From an uncultured Muribaculaceae bacterium (GTDB lineage: Bacteria > Bacteroidota > Bacteroidia > Bacteroidales > Muribaculaceae): a stretch of DNA of 48,387 nt. A program made the translations under genes and the position numbers. This document shows positions 17,201-24,463 of the stretch, piece after piece. The notes beneath the pieces were generated by a model, which did no database searches, was not told the origin of the DNA, and saw nothing but the letters and a program-made list of their open reading frames with translations. Positions within the stretch are counted from its first letter, which is position 1. Each line of letters opens with the position of its first letter. The stretch lies in the NCBI GenBank assembly GCA_905233845.1, contig CAJOFH010000027.1, positions 1-48,387 on the forward strand. The letters are read 5' to 3'.

Positions 17201-17627
17201 TTTCTTATTCTACTCCAGTGGAGACTATGCTACCAGCGAGGGACACAACTACCGCTTGGCGATGAACGCCACAGGCGATGACTTCGCTGGCATGAACATT
17301 TTGTGGACTCTGCCTAAGAACGGTATGGGTGTCGTGAACAGTACCACAATGAGCACGCCATGTTTGGCAGTGCCCACAAGCCGTGGCAATGTAATGGAGT
17401 TGTACATGTATGTGCCTGGTAATGGTATCGCCAAGTACACTATGACTGTCAGCGTCATTGGCGATGTGGATTGTGACGGTGTGGTTACAGCTGGCGACGT
17501 GACAGCGCTTTACAACTATCTGCTCAACGGCGACACCACCTTCCTTGCCACCAGCGATGTGGATGGCGACGGCTTCGTCACCGCTGGCGACATCACAGTA
17601 GTCTACAACATCCTCCTAGGCAATTAA
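14241..17627 (+). CDS. Secreted GHL10-type glycoside hydrolase with Ig-like domains and C-terminal dockerin
   Basis: This 1128-residue secreted protein has a signal peptide ending near TMAQEQ. A glycosyl-hydrolase-like 10 (DUF187) domain spans roughly residues 28-400: REMRAAWLATVSNIDWPS, ECHAWVNPYRY, DIDGIIFDDYFYP and YISPQLYWKRN are family hallmarks. Three fibronectin/Ig-like domains follow (about 415-710), then a beta-rich, possibly propeller-like region (about 725-1070), and a dockerin-like pair of Ca-binding repeats at the end (GDVDCDGVVTAGDVTALYNY and DVDGDGFVTAGDITVVYNIL). The E. coli relative DigH acts on peptide-free peptidoglycan glycans, so a cell-wall or glycan substrate is inferred. 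It is monocistronic, ending at a 32-bp palindrome. Confidence 0.85.
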   Translation: MAKKLSFLIVAALLTCLGTMAQEQQKREMRAAWLATVSNIDWPSERGTSAAVIARQKQGLIDYLDGFANTNMNAVCIQVRSMCDAMYQSSYEPWSSYLTGTRGANPGWDPLAFAVEECHKRGIECHAWVNPYRYANGGPNTWNTPQDQALRDSGILLTYTNSSGTTTTVLNPGLPEARERIVNVCREMIENYDIDGIIFDDYFYPSGIPTNSTAGDYQLWRNSGTTQSFANWRRAQVNQMVADVFNMVQLTKPQVRFAIGPAGVAGTASTSASQHGVNPCPTGSDWQYSSLFSDPLAWLEEGTIDYISPQLYWKRNHSTNPFGPLTEWWSYIAKHFNRHHYASQNIYFMDNDGNTTASWQEIVAQVELSRQYTENNAPGVNFYSSRYINGPRMTGLGNYLVSTIFPKKALPPALEWKPKDNLDTPENLTLNGTTLSWNFVDGELVKYAVYAIPTSVDVSTINSEQFEGIKSDYLVAVTYNTSVTLADEYATGYWFAVSSVDGYNFEYTPAYLNCPAGEAQQVTLISPVGDAQAQWSQEFTWSAVPGATFKIEVASDEAFNNVLISQSGIAENHVTLDLSSFASATRYYWRVTTIETGMFDKVSEVASFITIQRDLAPQATLIYPANGAEIDDNFMFLISDVGADTYKLEVARDAAFSDVVQTGNYLQPQGGNLSLQCVISLLGKGTYYWRVSTTAAGCDPNVSETRTFTITDITTGSTEPGYVQKIDVDNNTYAPVNGVSVTNNWLRSVKSNYNNFDQENYGSFNRSFTVLGNFLYLTGRSSNASNADCYLRVYNTSNGEWVRDIALPDEVKGDYFPCNNVLVDDAGNLLISNMLLKINNTPLVIYSIDPSTGDATWRASLSTSESSGRIDHIDVLGDLASGNFQVFAAVSRGTEIIRWTIQNGNVTQTKVTTVVGLYPSSASNFGTSPRIKALSANEVLVHGAAIQPTKYNVETGAIIDSFEGNSALMKQGGASDGSDVFELCGKHFLFYSSGDYATSEGHNYRLAMNATGDDFAGMNILWTLPKNGMGVVNSTTMSTPCLAVPTSRGNVMELYMYVPGNGIAKYTMTVSVIGDVDCDGVVTAGDVTALYNYLLNGDTTFLATSDVDGDGFVTAGDITVVYNILLGN

Positions 17628-17656
17628 TCATAATGAGGCCCCAATGGTGATAAAAG

Positions 17657-17688
17657 TCAGCCATTTTCAAGTACTTGAAAATGGCTGA
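17657..17688. terminator. 32-bp perfect palindrome, bidirectional terminator
   Basis: TCAGCCATTTTCAAGT is followed immediately by its exact reverse complement. T-rich sequence lies on both sides (TTATTTAT on plus, CTTTTATC on minus), and the genes on either side converge, so it probably terminates both the GHL10 gene and the RiPP operon. Confidence 0.75.
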
Positions 17689-17739
17689 TTATTTATGTCG
17701 GTTTATGAGAAAAGTGGCCCCTAAGTCTCATTTCGGGTA

Positions 17740-18720
17740 TTATCGTCGCAAAAAGCCGGTAAGATAATAGCATGCAAAGATTAAGGAAATTAGTGACATC
17801 ACTAAGATGTGAATGGGATACATCAAGCACATCAAAATAGTGCTTGTGGAGCGGTAAATGTTTTTCATCTTGCCTATGGAAGGGAAAATCAGCGACGCAA
17901 AAGCTTTAATTCTTTTAGGAAGACTGTCGATGCACATAAACTCAAAATAATCAATCAGAATTTTGTGCCATTTGTTCTTGGTGTTAAGAGGACGGTCACA
18001 GTGTCTCACATATTTCGCGAAAAGCCCTTTTGTCTCGGGCAGTCGATTTATCCATTTCACGTTGTCGCCATTCAGCCTTGCAAGGTGGTGTTTTGCCGCT
18101 CCCACCACTCTGTCAAATCCGTATTGGCGACTTCTCTCAAGAAGAGAATCTACTTGCTTTTCGTCAAATCCACGTAGCAACAGCTCTAAATCGATGAGCC
18201 ATTTCACGTTTGTGAACAGATGGAATGCAGCATGTTGAGCCAGGAATAGCCACTCGTCAATAGGGTCTAATTTATATAAAGCCCCGTTAATGTGTGTGGC
18301 TCTTTCAATAGCATCGTCATTAAAAGTTCCTATCGAACGAGAGAAAAACTTCTTTGTCACTAGAGCGATGTGCACATCAACATTAGGCAATGTTGAAGAT
18401 GGAGAGAGCATCGATGCCTTGAGTTTGCTGTTCAAAGCATCTTTTTGAAGTGCCATGGGGAATTCAGTTTTGTAGCCATCCTCAATTAGTTGTTGAAATA
18501 GTTTGTCGGCCTTCTCTCGTGGGAAAACAAGCAGGTCAATGTCACTCACCTCACGGTCGAGACGTTCAGAGTATATTGTCGACAACAGAGACACGCCTTT
18601 TAAGGGAACGAGATTATATCCATTGGCTTTCTCACAAAGACTCTTGAAAGCATTAAGAATCATCATCGCCTTAATCGCATTGATAGGATTGTCACTGATT
18701 TGTTTGGAAGAATTTTCCAT
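17740..18720 (-). CDS. NTP_transf_5-type nucleotidyltransferase of the RiPP cluster
   Basis: This 326-residue protein matches the uncharacterised nucleotidyltransferase family NTP_transf_5: VPLKGVSLLSTIY followed by REVSDIDLLVFPREKADKLF, where D-x-D is the metal-binding pair, then WLFLAQHAAFHLFTNVKWLI. The last 60 residues contain a hydrophobic helix pair (ILMCLMYPIHILVMSLISLI), suggesting membrane association. Members recur in lasso-peptide and related RiPP clusters. It is the last operon gene; its ATG lies 29 bases inside the 3' end of the ABC transporter gene, so translation is coupled. Nucleotidylation or another modification of the peptide is inferred from family and context. Confidence 0.82.
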   Translation of the reverse strand: MENSSKQISDNPINAIKAMMILNAFKSLCEKANGYNLVPLKGVSLLSTIYSERLDREVSDIDLLVFPREKADKLFQQLIEDGYKTEFPMALQKDALNSKLKASMLSPSSTLPNVDVHIALVTKKFFSRSIGTFNDDAIERATHINGALYKLDPIDEWLFLAQHAAFHLFTNVKWLIDLELLLRGFDEKQVDSLLERSRQYGFDRVVGAAKHHLARLNGDNVKWINRLPETKGLFAKYVRHCDRPLNTKNKWHKILIDYFEFMCIDSLPKRIKAFASLIFPSIGKMKNIYRSTSTILMCLMYPIHILVMSLISLIFACYYLTGFLRR

Positions 18721-20443
18721 CTTTCATAGTGAATATTAAGTTAGTATTATCTTCGGTGAGTAGCGGATCATGGCTCACACAGATTATTAGCTTCTCTTTT
18801 GAAAGACTTTTTAGCAGCTGGCGCACTAGTGTAGACGTTTCACTATCGATGTTGCTTGTAACCTCATCAACAAGAATCACATCGGGGTTGCCAACAAGAG
18901 CTCTCACTAAAGCCAGCCTTTGTTTCTCACCGCTTGAAAGCGTTCGAGCCGCTTGCCCAATAATGATGTCAAGTCCATCGCCACATTCTTCAGACAAATG
19001 TCCCAATCCCAGCATGTCGATAAATTTGATGACACTATCATCGCCAATGTGCCGTCCCATCAGAATGTTGTTTCGCAACGTGTCTTGGAAGATGAAAGGT
19101 TCTTGCTCTACAATCGCAATGTGCTCATAAAGAGATTGAACGTTAATATTGGCAATGTTTGTACCATTGAAAAAGATGTTACCGTTTTGTGGTGTGAGCA
19201 ATTTTAGGATAAGATTAAGCGAAGTGCTTTTCCCGGAGCCGTTGGTGCCAGTAATCACGTTAACTGATCCAATGGAGAAGCGGGCTGATGCATTGATGAG
19301 CAAAGGAGATGTCTTGCTGGCATCATCGTCCAAATTATACCCGAATGACACATCACAAAGTTCAATAGAGTTGATTTTCTCTTCCCATTCAATGCCGTTA
19401 TCAATCGAGTTGGGCGAGTTCAAGATTGTCATCAGACGTGTTATTGAACTTTCGGTGTTGGCAAGCTGCTGGTATCCAACGAAAGCATAGATTGACTCAT
19501 TCCTGATGAACATAATCGCCGCTGGGAATGAAATCACAAGCCCTAAATCTATTTGACTATTACTGTCGGCAGCAATGATAACAAAAGCAATGGCAACACC
19601 ATAGGTAAGCATTTCTACCAAAAACGACTGCAAGAACGTCCAAAGCACCGATTTGCGACTTGTCTTGGCAATCTCACTGAAAGTGTGATTCATTCTCTTT
19701 GATGCAAAATCACTGGTTTGGAACACTTTAAATAGCCTTAGTCCTGTCAGCCATTCGGCGTAATACTGGTATAGCGAGCTCATGGAATCATAAATCTTCC
19801 TGTTGTAATGCTTGAGAGTGCGTCTCATCAGCAAAGTGAGAACAACGACAGCCGCGAGCATTGCTATTATTATTAGCACAAGTTTTGGTGCTACGATATA
19901 CATCAGAACAACAGCCGAAATCACCGCTATCGGAGCTCGAATTAACGAGCGATAGGCCATAGGAATGAGACCACTTGCCATTGACGTTTCCATGGTGATG
20001 CTCATTGCTCCACGATTGTCGAGTTTCTGAAAAGCAAAGTCACCACTCACGTTCATCAATTTGTGCCAGTATTCTGAGCGGATTCTTTTCTCGACATCAA
20101 TGACAGCGAACTGCGTGATTAGTTTTGTGATTTTTTGTAGGAAAATGTAGGCTATTATGCAAAGCAGAACAGTAATGAAATTCTCTTTTGTGGCGATGGC
20201 AGTAAGGTCGCTTGTGCCACTAACCTTATCTTGAACAACCCATAACGCCGCAGCAGGGAACATGCCCACCGCAATCTCGATAAGCATAGCAAGAGTCAGC
20301 CACAAGTGGTGTCCTTTGGCGCAATTCCACACGAAACGCATTACGCGCCACTCCCGCTTGAAACTTTCACGCGTGAGACGGTCCGAGTTCGGCGAGGAAT
20401 TCTTGTATCTTAGCGATTCTGCTTTGTGGCGTAAGTGATGCAT
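18692..20443 (-). CDS. ABC exporter (permease-ATPase fusion) of the RiPP cluster
   Basis: This 583-residue half-transporter has an N-terminal transmembrane domain with about six segments (WLTLAMLIEIAVGMFPAAAL and onward) and a C-terminal ATPase. Walker A GTNGSGKST is at about residue 400, the Q-loop is VEQEPF, the signature LSSGEKQRLALVRAL is at about 500, Walker B is VILVDEV and the switch His is CVSHD. No C39 peptidase domain precedes it, so leader removal needs another protein. The ATG at 20443 overlaps the preceding radical SAM gene by 77 bases; an internal ATG at 20341 would avoid that and is equally plausible. Likely role: export of the mature peptide. Confidence 0.88.
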   Translation of the reverse strand: MHHLRHKAESLRYKNSSPNSDRLTRESFKREWRVMRFVWNCAKGHHLWLTLAMLIEIAVGMFPAAALWVVQDKVSGTSDLTAIATKENFITVLLCIIAYIFLQKITKLITQFAVIDVEKRIRSEYWHKLMNVSGDFAFQKLDNRGAMSITMETSMASGLIPMAYRSLIRAPIAVISAVVLMYIVAPKLVLIIIAMLAAVVVLTLLMRRTLKHYNRKIYDSMSSLYQYYAEWLTGLRLFKVFQTSDFASKRMNHTFSEIAKTSRKSVLWTFLQSFLVEMLTYGVAIAFVIIAADSNSQIDLGLVISFPAAIMFIRNESIYAFVGYQQLANTESSITRLMTILNSPNSIDNGIEWEEKINSIELCDVSFGYNLDDDASKTSPLLINASARFSIGSVNVITGTNGSGKSTSLNLILKLLTPQNGNIFFNGTNIANINVQSLYEHIAIVEQEPFIFQDTLRNNILMGRHIGDDSVIKFIDMLGLGHLSEECGDGLDIIIGQAARTLSSGEKQRLALVRALVGNPDVILVDEVTSNIDSETSTLVRQLLKSLSKEKLIICVSHDPLLTEDNTNLIFTMKDGKFFQTNQ

Positions 20444-21395
20444 ATTTATTTCTGTTAAGTTTTAGTTCAATAGGGAAACATCGGCTCATTAGGCAGTTCT
20501 TGCAAAGTGGCAGCAAGCTAAGGTCTCGTCTGTAGTGAGCTAATCGGAACTCACGAGCTTTTTTGCTGTTGAAGACCTTAGAAAACTTGTCGTTCATTAG
20601 AGATCCTACGACGCAATCTCCTGAATAGTCAAAACTGCACAACGTCGCATCTCCGTTCCAAGCGATGCTCATTGTGTTGAATGGATTTCGGCATCGACGA
20701 CGATTTGGCGCAAGTCGTCTTACCAAGTCCCCCGTTTCGGGTAGAGCTGGCCATACGAAACGAGACGACAAATCGATTATTGCTAGTTGAGAGTAACGGT
20801 TGAAAAGCATTTCGCAGGCTTGCGTCAGTCGTTCGCACTCAATATTGTCAACTATCATCATCATTGAGAAGAAGTGGTTGTGGCTCTTGTGGCACGCATT
20901 TATTCTGTCGAGATTGTTAAGCGTTTCCTCATATTTGGCTCCTTTTCGCAGGCTTTCATAGTAGTTGGCGTCAATTAGTTCGGCGGAATAGATAATGGAC
21001 ACTTTTTTGCAATCGAGGATGTCGTTTAATGCTTTTTCGTTAAAGATGCAAGCGTTTGATGACATCTTCACCGACTTGCCGCGGTCGGTTAATTGTTTAA
21101 CGAAATATGGCAGGTCGGGGTTAATGAACGGCTCGCCGTGCATGTGCAAGAACACATTCTTGAAAGAGATATCAATATTGTCAAGCACTATATCGAATAC
21201 CTCACGTGTCATAATTCCATTTTCTCTGAGCTTTGTCTTGCAACCATGTGGGCAGCATGTGCAACGCAGGTTGCACAAGTTTGTAGGCTCTATGATGACC
21301 TCGCTGGGCATAGTGCTTTCATAGCCAGGTCTCAGATATTTGCCATCAAGCTTGTGAAGCAAAATTCTTAACTTTCTTGTGACAGCATTACCCAT
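20367..21395 (-). CDS. Radical SAM/SPASM enzyme of the RiPP cluster
   Basis: This 342-residue protein has the radical SAM cysteine motif in EPTNLCNLRCTCCPHGC (C41, C45, C48), an HMHGEPFINPD segment in place of GGEP, and a SPASM-type C-terminus. The C-terminal Cys residues are in CRNPFNTMSIAWNGDATLCS and LPLCKNCLMSRCF and should hold auxiliary Fe-S clusters. It starts three bases after the stop of the preceding radical SAM gene. Peptide modification is the family's usual role; the reaction type cannot be read from sequence. Confidence 0.87.
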   Translation of the reverse strand: MGNAVTRKLRILLHKLDGKYLRPGYESTMPSEVIIEPTNLCNLRCTCCPHGCKTKLRENGIMTREVFDIVLDNIDISFKNVFLHMHGEPFINPDLPYFVKQLTDRGKSVKMSSNACIFNEKALNDILDCKKVSIIYSAELIDANYYESLRKGAKYEETLNNLDRINACHKSHNHFFSMMMIVDNIECERLTQACEMLFNRYSQLAIIDLSSRFVWPALPETGDLVRRLAPNRRRCRNPFNTMSIAWNGDATLCSFDYSGDCVVGSLMNDKFSKVFNSKKAREFRLAHYRRDLSLLPLCKNCLMSRCFPIELKLNRNKYASLTPQSRIAKIQEFLAELGPSHA

Positions 21396-21398
21396 TAG

Positions 21399-22781
21399 TT
21401 AGTTCTTATAGCTTAGGCATGCACCCTGGCAAAGGTGACGGTGATAAAGGAAACATTTATCGCACTTGTCAGTCAGAGGAGCAAGAGCTTTTGTCTCAAG
21501 CACTGGTCTCACAACATTCTCGATGTCTTGCCAAGTGATTGACGGAGTGAATTGTAAGCGAGGACTTTCCACACCTAAACAAGGTGATATGTGCATGTCG
21601 GGATAGATGCTCACATTTCGGGTGAAATTGTCTTCATTTACATTGCATGTTGGAACAAATTCACCGTTTTTCAGCATGTGATTTGCCATCTCCTCATCCC
21701 ATATACACAACGGCAGTGGTTTTGCGAAGCTCGCGACTACCTTTCGCTTGTCACATTCATTGATTATCTCATTGAGCAGAGGTGTGAACTTCTTGAAACC
21801 CTCGAGCTCCACCCATTTGTTATTTTTATCATTGCTCGGGAAAGTGAGTGCCATGTTAAGCCGTTTAATGTTGTGTCTATCGATGATTTCAAGCCACTTC
21901 TCATGTTCTCGGCTGTTGATTTGGCACACATTCCCTCGAAGCGCAATATCGATTCCAAGCTCACGGCACATATCAAGGTTCTTCTCCCACTGTGCGAGCA
22001 GTGATGGATTTGACCATAATTCTGGGGTTAGATGCAGGGAAAGTTGGCCTATGGGATTTTTCTTTCTGAGAATTTCGGGTAAAGGCACTGTGAAATTTGT
22101 GGCGAAATACAGCTCTATGTTTTTGTCATAAGCAAGTTCTATCAGCTCTGTAAGATGGTTGTACATCAATGGCTCTCCGCCACACAAAGGCATGGATTTC
22201 ACACCGTTGCGCGCAGCCCACTCTATGACTTCTAGCATGTCGTTCCACTTCATGTGCTTGCGTTCAAGGGCGTTGGAGAAGCAGTAGGGGCAGTGCAGGT
22301 TACACACTCCTGTAACGAAGACCATGAATTGACGGTTACGAGAGGAAGGCATGGAGTCACATTCGTGCTGCTGCAGTTGAGGGAAATGATATTGCAAGTC
22401 GGCCCTGAAGCCTTCAAGAAATTCCCAAAGTCGGTCTAAAAGTCGCGAGCGAAGGTCGGTGGGTAGAGAGTTTGCGTCGGTGAGAAGATTGTTGACGAAA
22501 GTTTTATAAAGTTCCTGCTGAGTGGTGAAGAAGCTGCATGGCTTGTATGCATTATCTATATCATGAGGAGAAAGTGGTGTGATAGCGCCTCTCAAAAATG
22601 AAAACTCTTGTTTAGCGTATTGGCACAACAATATTAGTCTCTCGTCGTCGTTGGTTTCAGCCATCAGCTGAAAGAATAGTCTATGATGCTCATGAAAATC
22701 ATCGATAAGATTCTTCATGGCAATGCTGGTAAACATTGCTTCACCACTATTCCATAGCGTTATGATCTGCTCTTGGTTCAT
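21399..22781 (-). CDS. Radical SAM/SPASM enzyme with long N-terminal extension
   Basis: This 460-residue protein has about 150 residues of helical N-terminal sequence without a motif I know, then a radical SAM core: FVTGVCNLHCPYCFSNALER (C160, C164, C167) and PLCGGEPLMYN. The C-terminus has SPASM-like cysteines (FVPTCNVNE, HISPCLGVESP, CDKCFLYHRHLCQGACLSY). The extension could dock a substrate or partner. Its ATG overlaps the stop of the kinase-like gene, so the two are translationally coupled, suggesting they act in one step series. Confidence 0.88.
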   Translation of the reverse strand: MNQEQIITLWNSGEAMFTSIAMKNLIDDFHEHHRLFFQLMAETNDDERLILLCQYAKQEFSFLRGAITPLSPHDIDNAYKPCSFFTTQQELYKTFVNNLLTDANSLPTDLRSRLLDRLWEFLEGFRADLQYHFPQLQQHECDSMPSSRNRQFMVFVTGVCNLHCPYCFSNALERKHMKWNDMLEVIEWAARNGVKSMPLCGGEPLMYNHLTELIELAYDKNIELYFATNFTVPLPEILRKKNPIGQLSLHLTPELWSNPSLLAQWEKNLDMCRELGIDIALRGNVCQINSREHEKWLEIIDRHNIKRLNMALTFPSNDKNNKWVELEGFKKFTPLLNEIINECDKRKVVASFAKPLPLCIWDEEMANHMLKNGEFVPTCNVNEDNFTRNVSIYPDMHISPCLGVESPRLQFTPSITWQDIENVVRPVLETKALAPLTDKCDKCFLYHRHLCQGACLSYKN

Positions 22782-23803
22782 ATTTCCTCAAGGATTTTTT
22801 TGTCAAGAAGATTTCGATCTCCAAAGTTGAACGTGAACATGGGCACTGTTGTGCATGCGTTAATAATAACATTCATCCAGTGCTCCTTGTCAGGTTGCAT
22901 AGCTGCATTGTTGGACGACATTAATAGTTGATGGAGTTTCATCTCGTCATCAAGTGGCTCGAGGGTTGAGGCGCCTGTTCTTGTTTGATTTACTCTGCAA
23001 AACGATGCGACAGGTGCACTATGACAAAATTTCACACCACGATCATCAATCAAGTCAATTATATTTTTGCACGACTTGTTTTCTTCGAATAATTTTACGT
23101 CGAGAAGAAGTGCTCCAGCCATTATTGTGCCGCCTTGCTCGTAGATGCAAATAAGGTCATCGCCCATAAACTCGGCACCGCAGTTCTGAGCAAGATCTGT
23201 GCAGAGTGTGGACTTTCCTGAGCCGCTTACGCCAAGGAACACGTGTGCGCCGTTACTGCACTTAACTGCCGAAGAATGCATCACATATCTTTTGTGGGCA
23301 GCAAGAATTAAATGTAACAGCAATGGAGCAGCTGCAGAGATGCTTGGTTTCCGTTTTTTGTGAATGAGAGAATTATGTGTCTCAATTATGTGGCAAATAG
23401 TTTCGTTATTGGTATTATCATTGATAATCCAAAATTGGCCCTTGCTTATTCTGATATAATCGCAACCTGTTGTGTCGCTATGATAACAAACAGCTGCTTC
23501 GTCATTGTATCTATATGTCAGTTTTCTTGCAAAACGTTCAATAAAATTTCTTGCACCAAATCTCATCATGCCATGGTAACCGAGTGTCCATTTGTGCTGT
23601 GCGTCATCAGGCAGCTCCATGTGCATTGTGTTTATTGTTTTGAGTTTGTGATGGGGCACAATGGCATCATTTTGCTCGACTATGTGATGCTTGAGGTATT
23701 TTAACATGATATCAAGATCAAGCTGAAACGAGCTGCTCATTTCTACAACGACACCCGCTATTTCAAATAGAAAAGGATTTATTTCTTTTTTATGATTTGA
23801 CAT
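22778..23803 (-). CDS. HPr-kinase-like P-loop protein of the RiPP cluster
   Basis: This 341-residue protein has a C-terminal HPr-kinase/PEPCK-like fold: HSSAVKCSNGAHVFL leads into the P-loop GVSGSGKST (191-199), followed by EFMGDDLICIYEQGG with the catalytic-type Asp pair at 215-216. The N-terminal 170 residues match similar kinases of lasso and other RiPP clusters (FWIINDN, HKKRKPSISAAAPLLLHLILA). The frame is open to 23833, but the first ATG is at 23803. Relatives phosphorylate lasso precursors; whether this one phosphorylates the 44-residue peptide, which has few Ser/Thr, is unknown. It follows the precursor after two hairpins. Confidence 0.8.
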   Translation of the reverse strand: MSNHKKEINPFLFEIAGVVVEMSSSFQLDLDIMLKYLKHHIVEQNDAIVPHHKLKTINTMHMELPDDAQHKWTLGYHGMMRFGARNFIERFARKLTYRYNDEAAVCYHSDTTGCDYIRISKGQFWIINDNTNNETICHIIETHNSLIHKKRKPSISAAAPLLLHLILAAHKRYVMHSSAVKCSNGAHVFLGVSGSGKSTLCTDLAQNCGAEFMGDDLICIYEQGGTIMAGALLLDVKLFEENKSCKNIIDLIDDRGVKFCHSAPVASFCRVNQTRTGASTLEPLDDEMKLHQLLMSSNNAAMQPDKEHWMNVIINACTTVPMFTFNFGDRNLLDKKILEEI

Positions 23804-23937
23804 GATAAATATAGCTATTGTAAGCGATTGCAAATAAGTAAAACAAATGGTAAGAACAATGAGAAAAAGGCAAATAACATATCAGGCATGCCAAAAAGAT
23901 GGTATAACTGCCATTATTATAACCTTCTTTAATGGCA

Positions 23938-23955
23938 CACCTATTTTTATAGGTG
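23938..23955 (-). promoter_or_regulatory. Small hairpin upstream of the kinase-like gene
   Basis: CACCTAT and ATAGGTG form a perfect 7-bp stem around a TTTT loop (AAAA on the minus strand), just downstream of the larger precursor-distal hairpin. Confidence 0.4.
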
Positions 23956-23963
23956 CGTTACAA

Positions 23964-24019
23964 CTTGTCACGAGTGACGCTTCTTGTTAAGCGCAAAAAG
24001 TATCCTCACTCGTGACAAG
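23964..24019 (-). terminator. Large hairpin directly after the precursor gene (attenuator or stabiliser)
   Basis: CTTGTCACGAGTGA (23964-23977) and TCACTCGTGACAAG (24006-24019) form a perfect 14-bp stem around a 28-nt loop, beginning 8 nt after the precursor stop codon. The minus strand continues with TTGTAACG, which is not a strong U-tract. It may partially terminate, or protect the 3' end of, a precursor-rich transcript, raising peptide over enzyme. Confidence 0.65.
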
Positions 24020-24027
24020 CAATGTGT

Positions 24028-24162
24028 TTAATGCCAATAGTAGAGAACTACAGTGTAAAGTTTGTAAAGACCACTACCTTGTACCACATTCATCGAGTCG
24101 TGCTTACGAGTTTCAGGCTTAGTGTAACGCCTTTTTTGCAAATTTTCTTTCTCTTTGTTCAT
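24028..24162 (-). CDS. Candidate RiPP precursor peptide (44 residues)
   Basis: A short ORF between the PqqD gene and the kinase-like gene begins at the ATG at 24162. The leader is charged and contains RRYTKPETRK, similar to the K-Y-x-K-P leader common in Bacteroidota ribosomal peptides. It continues to VVQGSG, a likely cleavage region, then to the core LYKLYTVVLYYWH. The core has three LYx units and a C-terminal Tyr-Tyr-Trp-His, with no Cys and a single Thr. It lies 29 nt after pqqD on the same strand and is followed by a strong hairpin. Size, position beside a recognition protein and four radical SAM enzymes, and leader/core layout support the call; no family match was tested. Confidence 0.72.
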   Translation of the reverse strand: MNKEKENLQKRRYTKPETRKHDSMNVVQGSGLYKLYTVVLYYWH

Positions 24163-24191
24163 AACAAAAATAATTTAAAAATATTAAACAC

Positions 24192-24443
24192 TTAATTAAT
24201 TAATCCCAATTCTTTCCATTCTCTGATTTGCTCTTCAATCTCATTGTCGAGAACAGATTCTTGCTCAACGTCAAATTTCTCAAGAATCGCTTGCTTAAGA
24301 TCTTCTTGTGATTTGCCTTCAGTGATGGCTATCCACATAGTGCTTGCTGTTTCGTTCATAGTAAAGTAAAAACCATTTTCGGTGTTTACAGCAACCACTT
24401 TTTCTCCCAGCAGTTTCCATGTGATGTTTTCTGCTATTTTCAT
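24192..24443 (-). CDS. PqqD-family peptide recognition protein
   Basis: This 83-residue protein matches PqqD, the stand-alone RiPP recognition element: an N-terminal three-strand sheet (ITWKLLGEKVVAVNTENGFY) and helices in TMNETASTMWIAITEGKS, EEDLKQAILEKFDV-like spacing, and a C-terminal EEQIREWKELGLI. PqqD proteins bind precursor leaders and present them to radical SAM enzymes. It lies 20 bases after one radical SAM gene and 29 bases before the precursor. Confidence 0.9.
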   Translation of the reverse strand: MKIAENITWKLLGEKVVAVNTENGFYFTMNETASTMWIAITEGKSQEDLKQAILEKFDVEQESVLDNEIEEQIREWKELGLIN

Positions 24444-24463
24444 TTTATTCTAAATTAAATTAG

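Noticed and set aside
23815-23880. 21-residue hydrophobic frame just before the kinase-like gene.
   Set aside because: Composition follows the A/T-rich spacer, and there is no leader or motif; a leader-peptide role cannot be supported.
23882-23914. 10-residue frame ending FWHA on the minus strand, downstream of the precursor, resembling a second small peptide.
   Set aside because: Too short, no leader, and lies after both hairpins; the WH similarity to the precursor end is probably chance.
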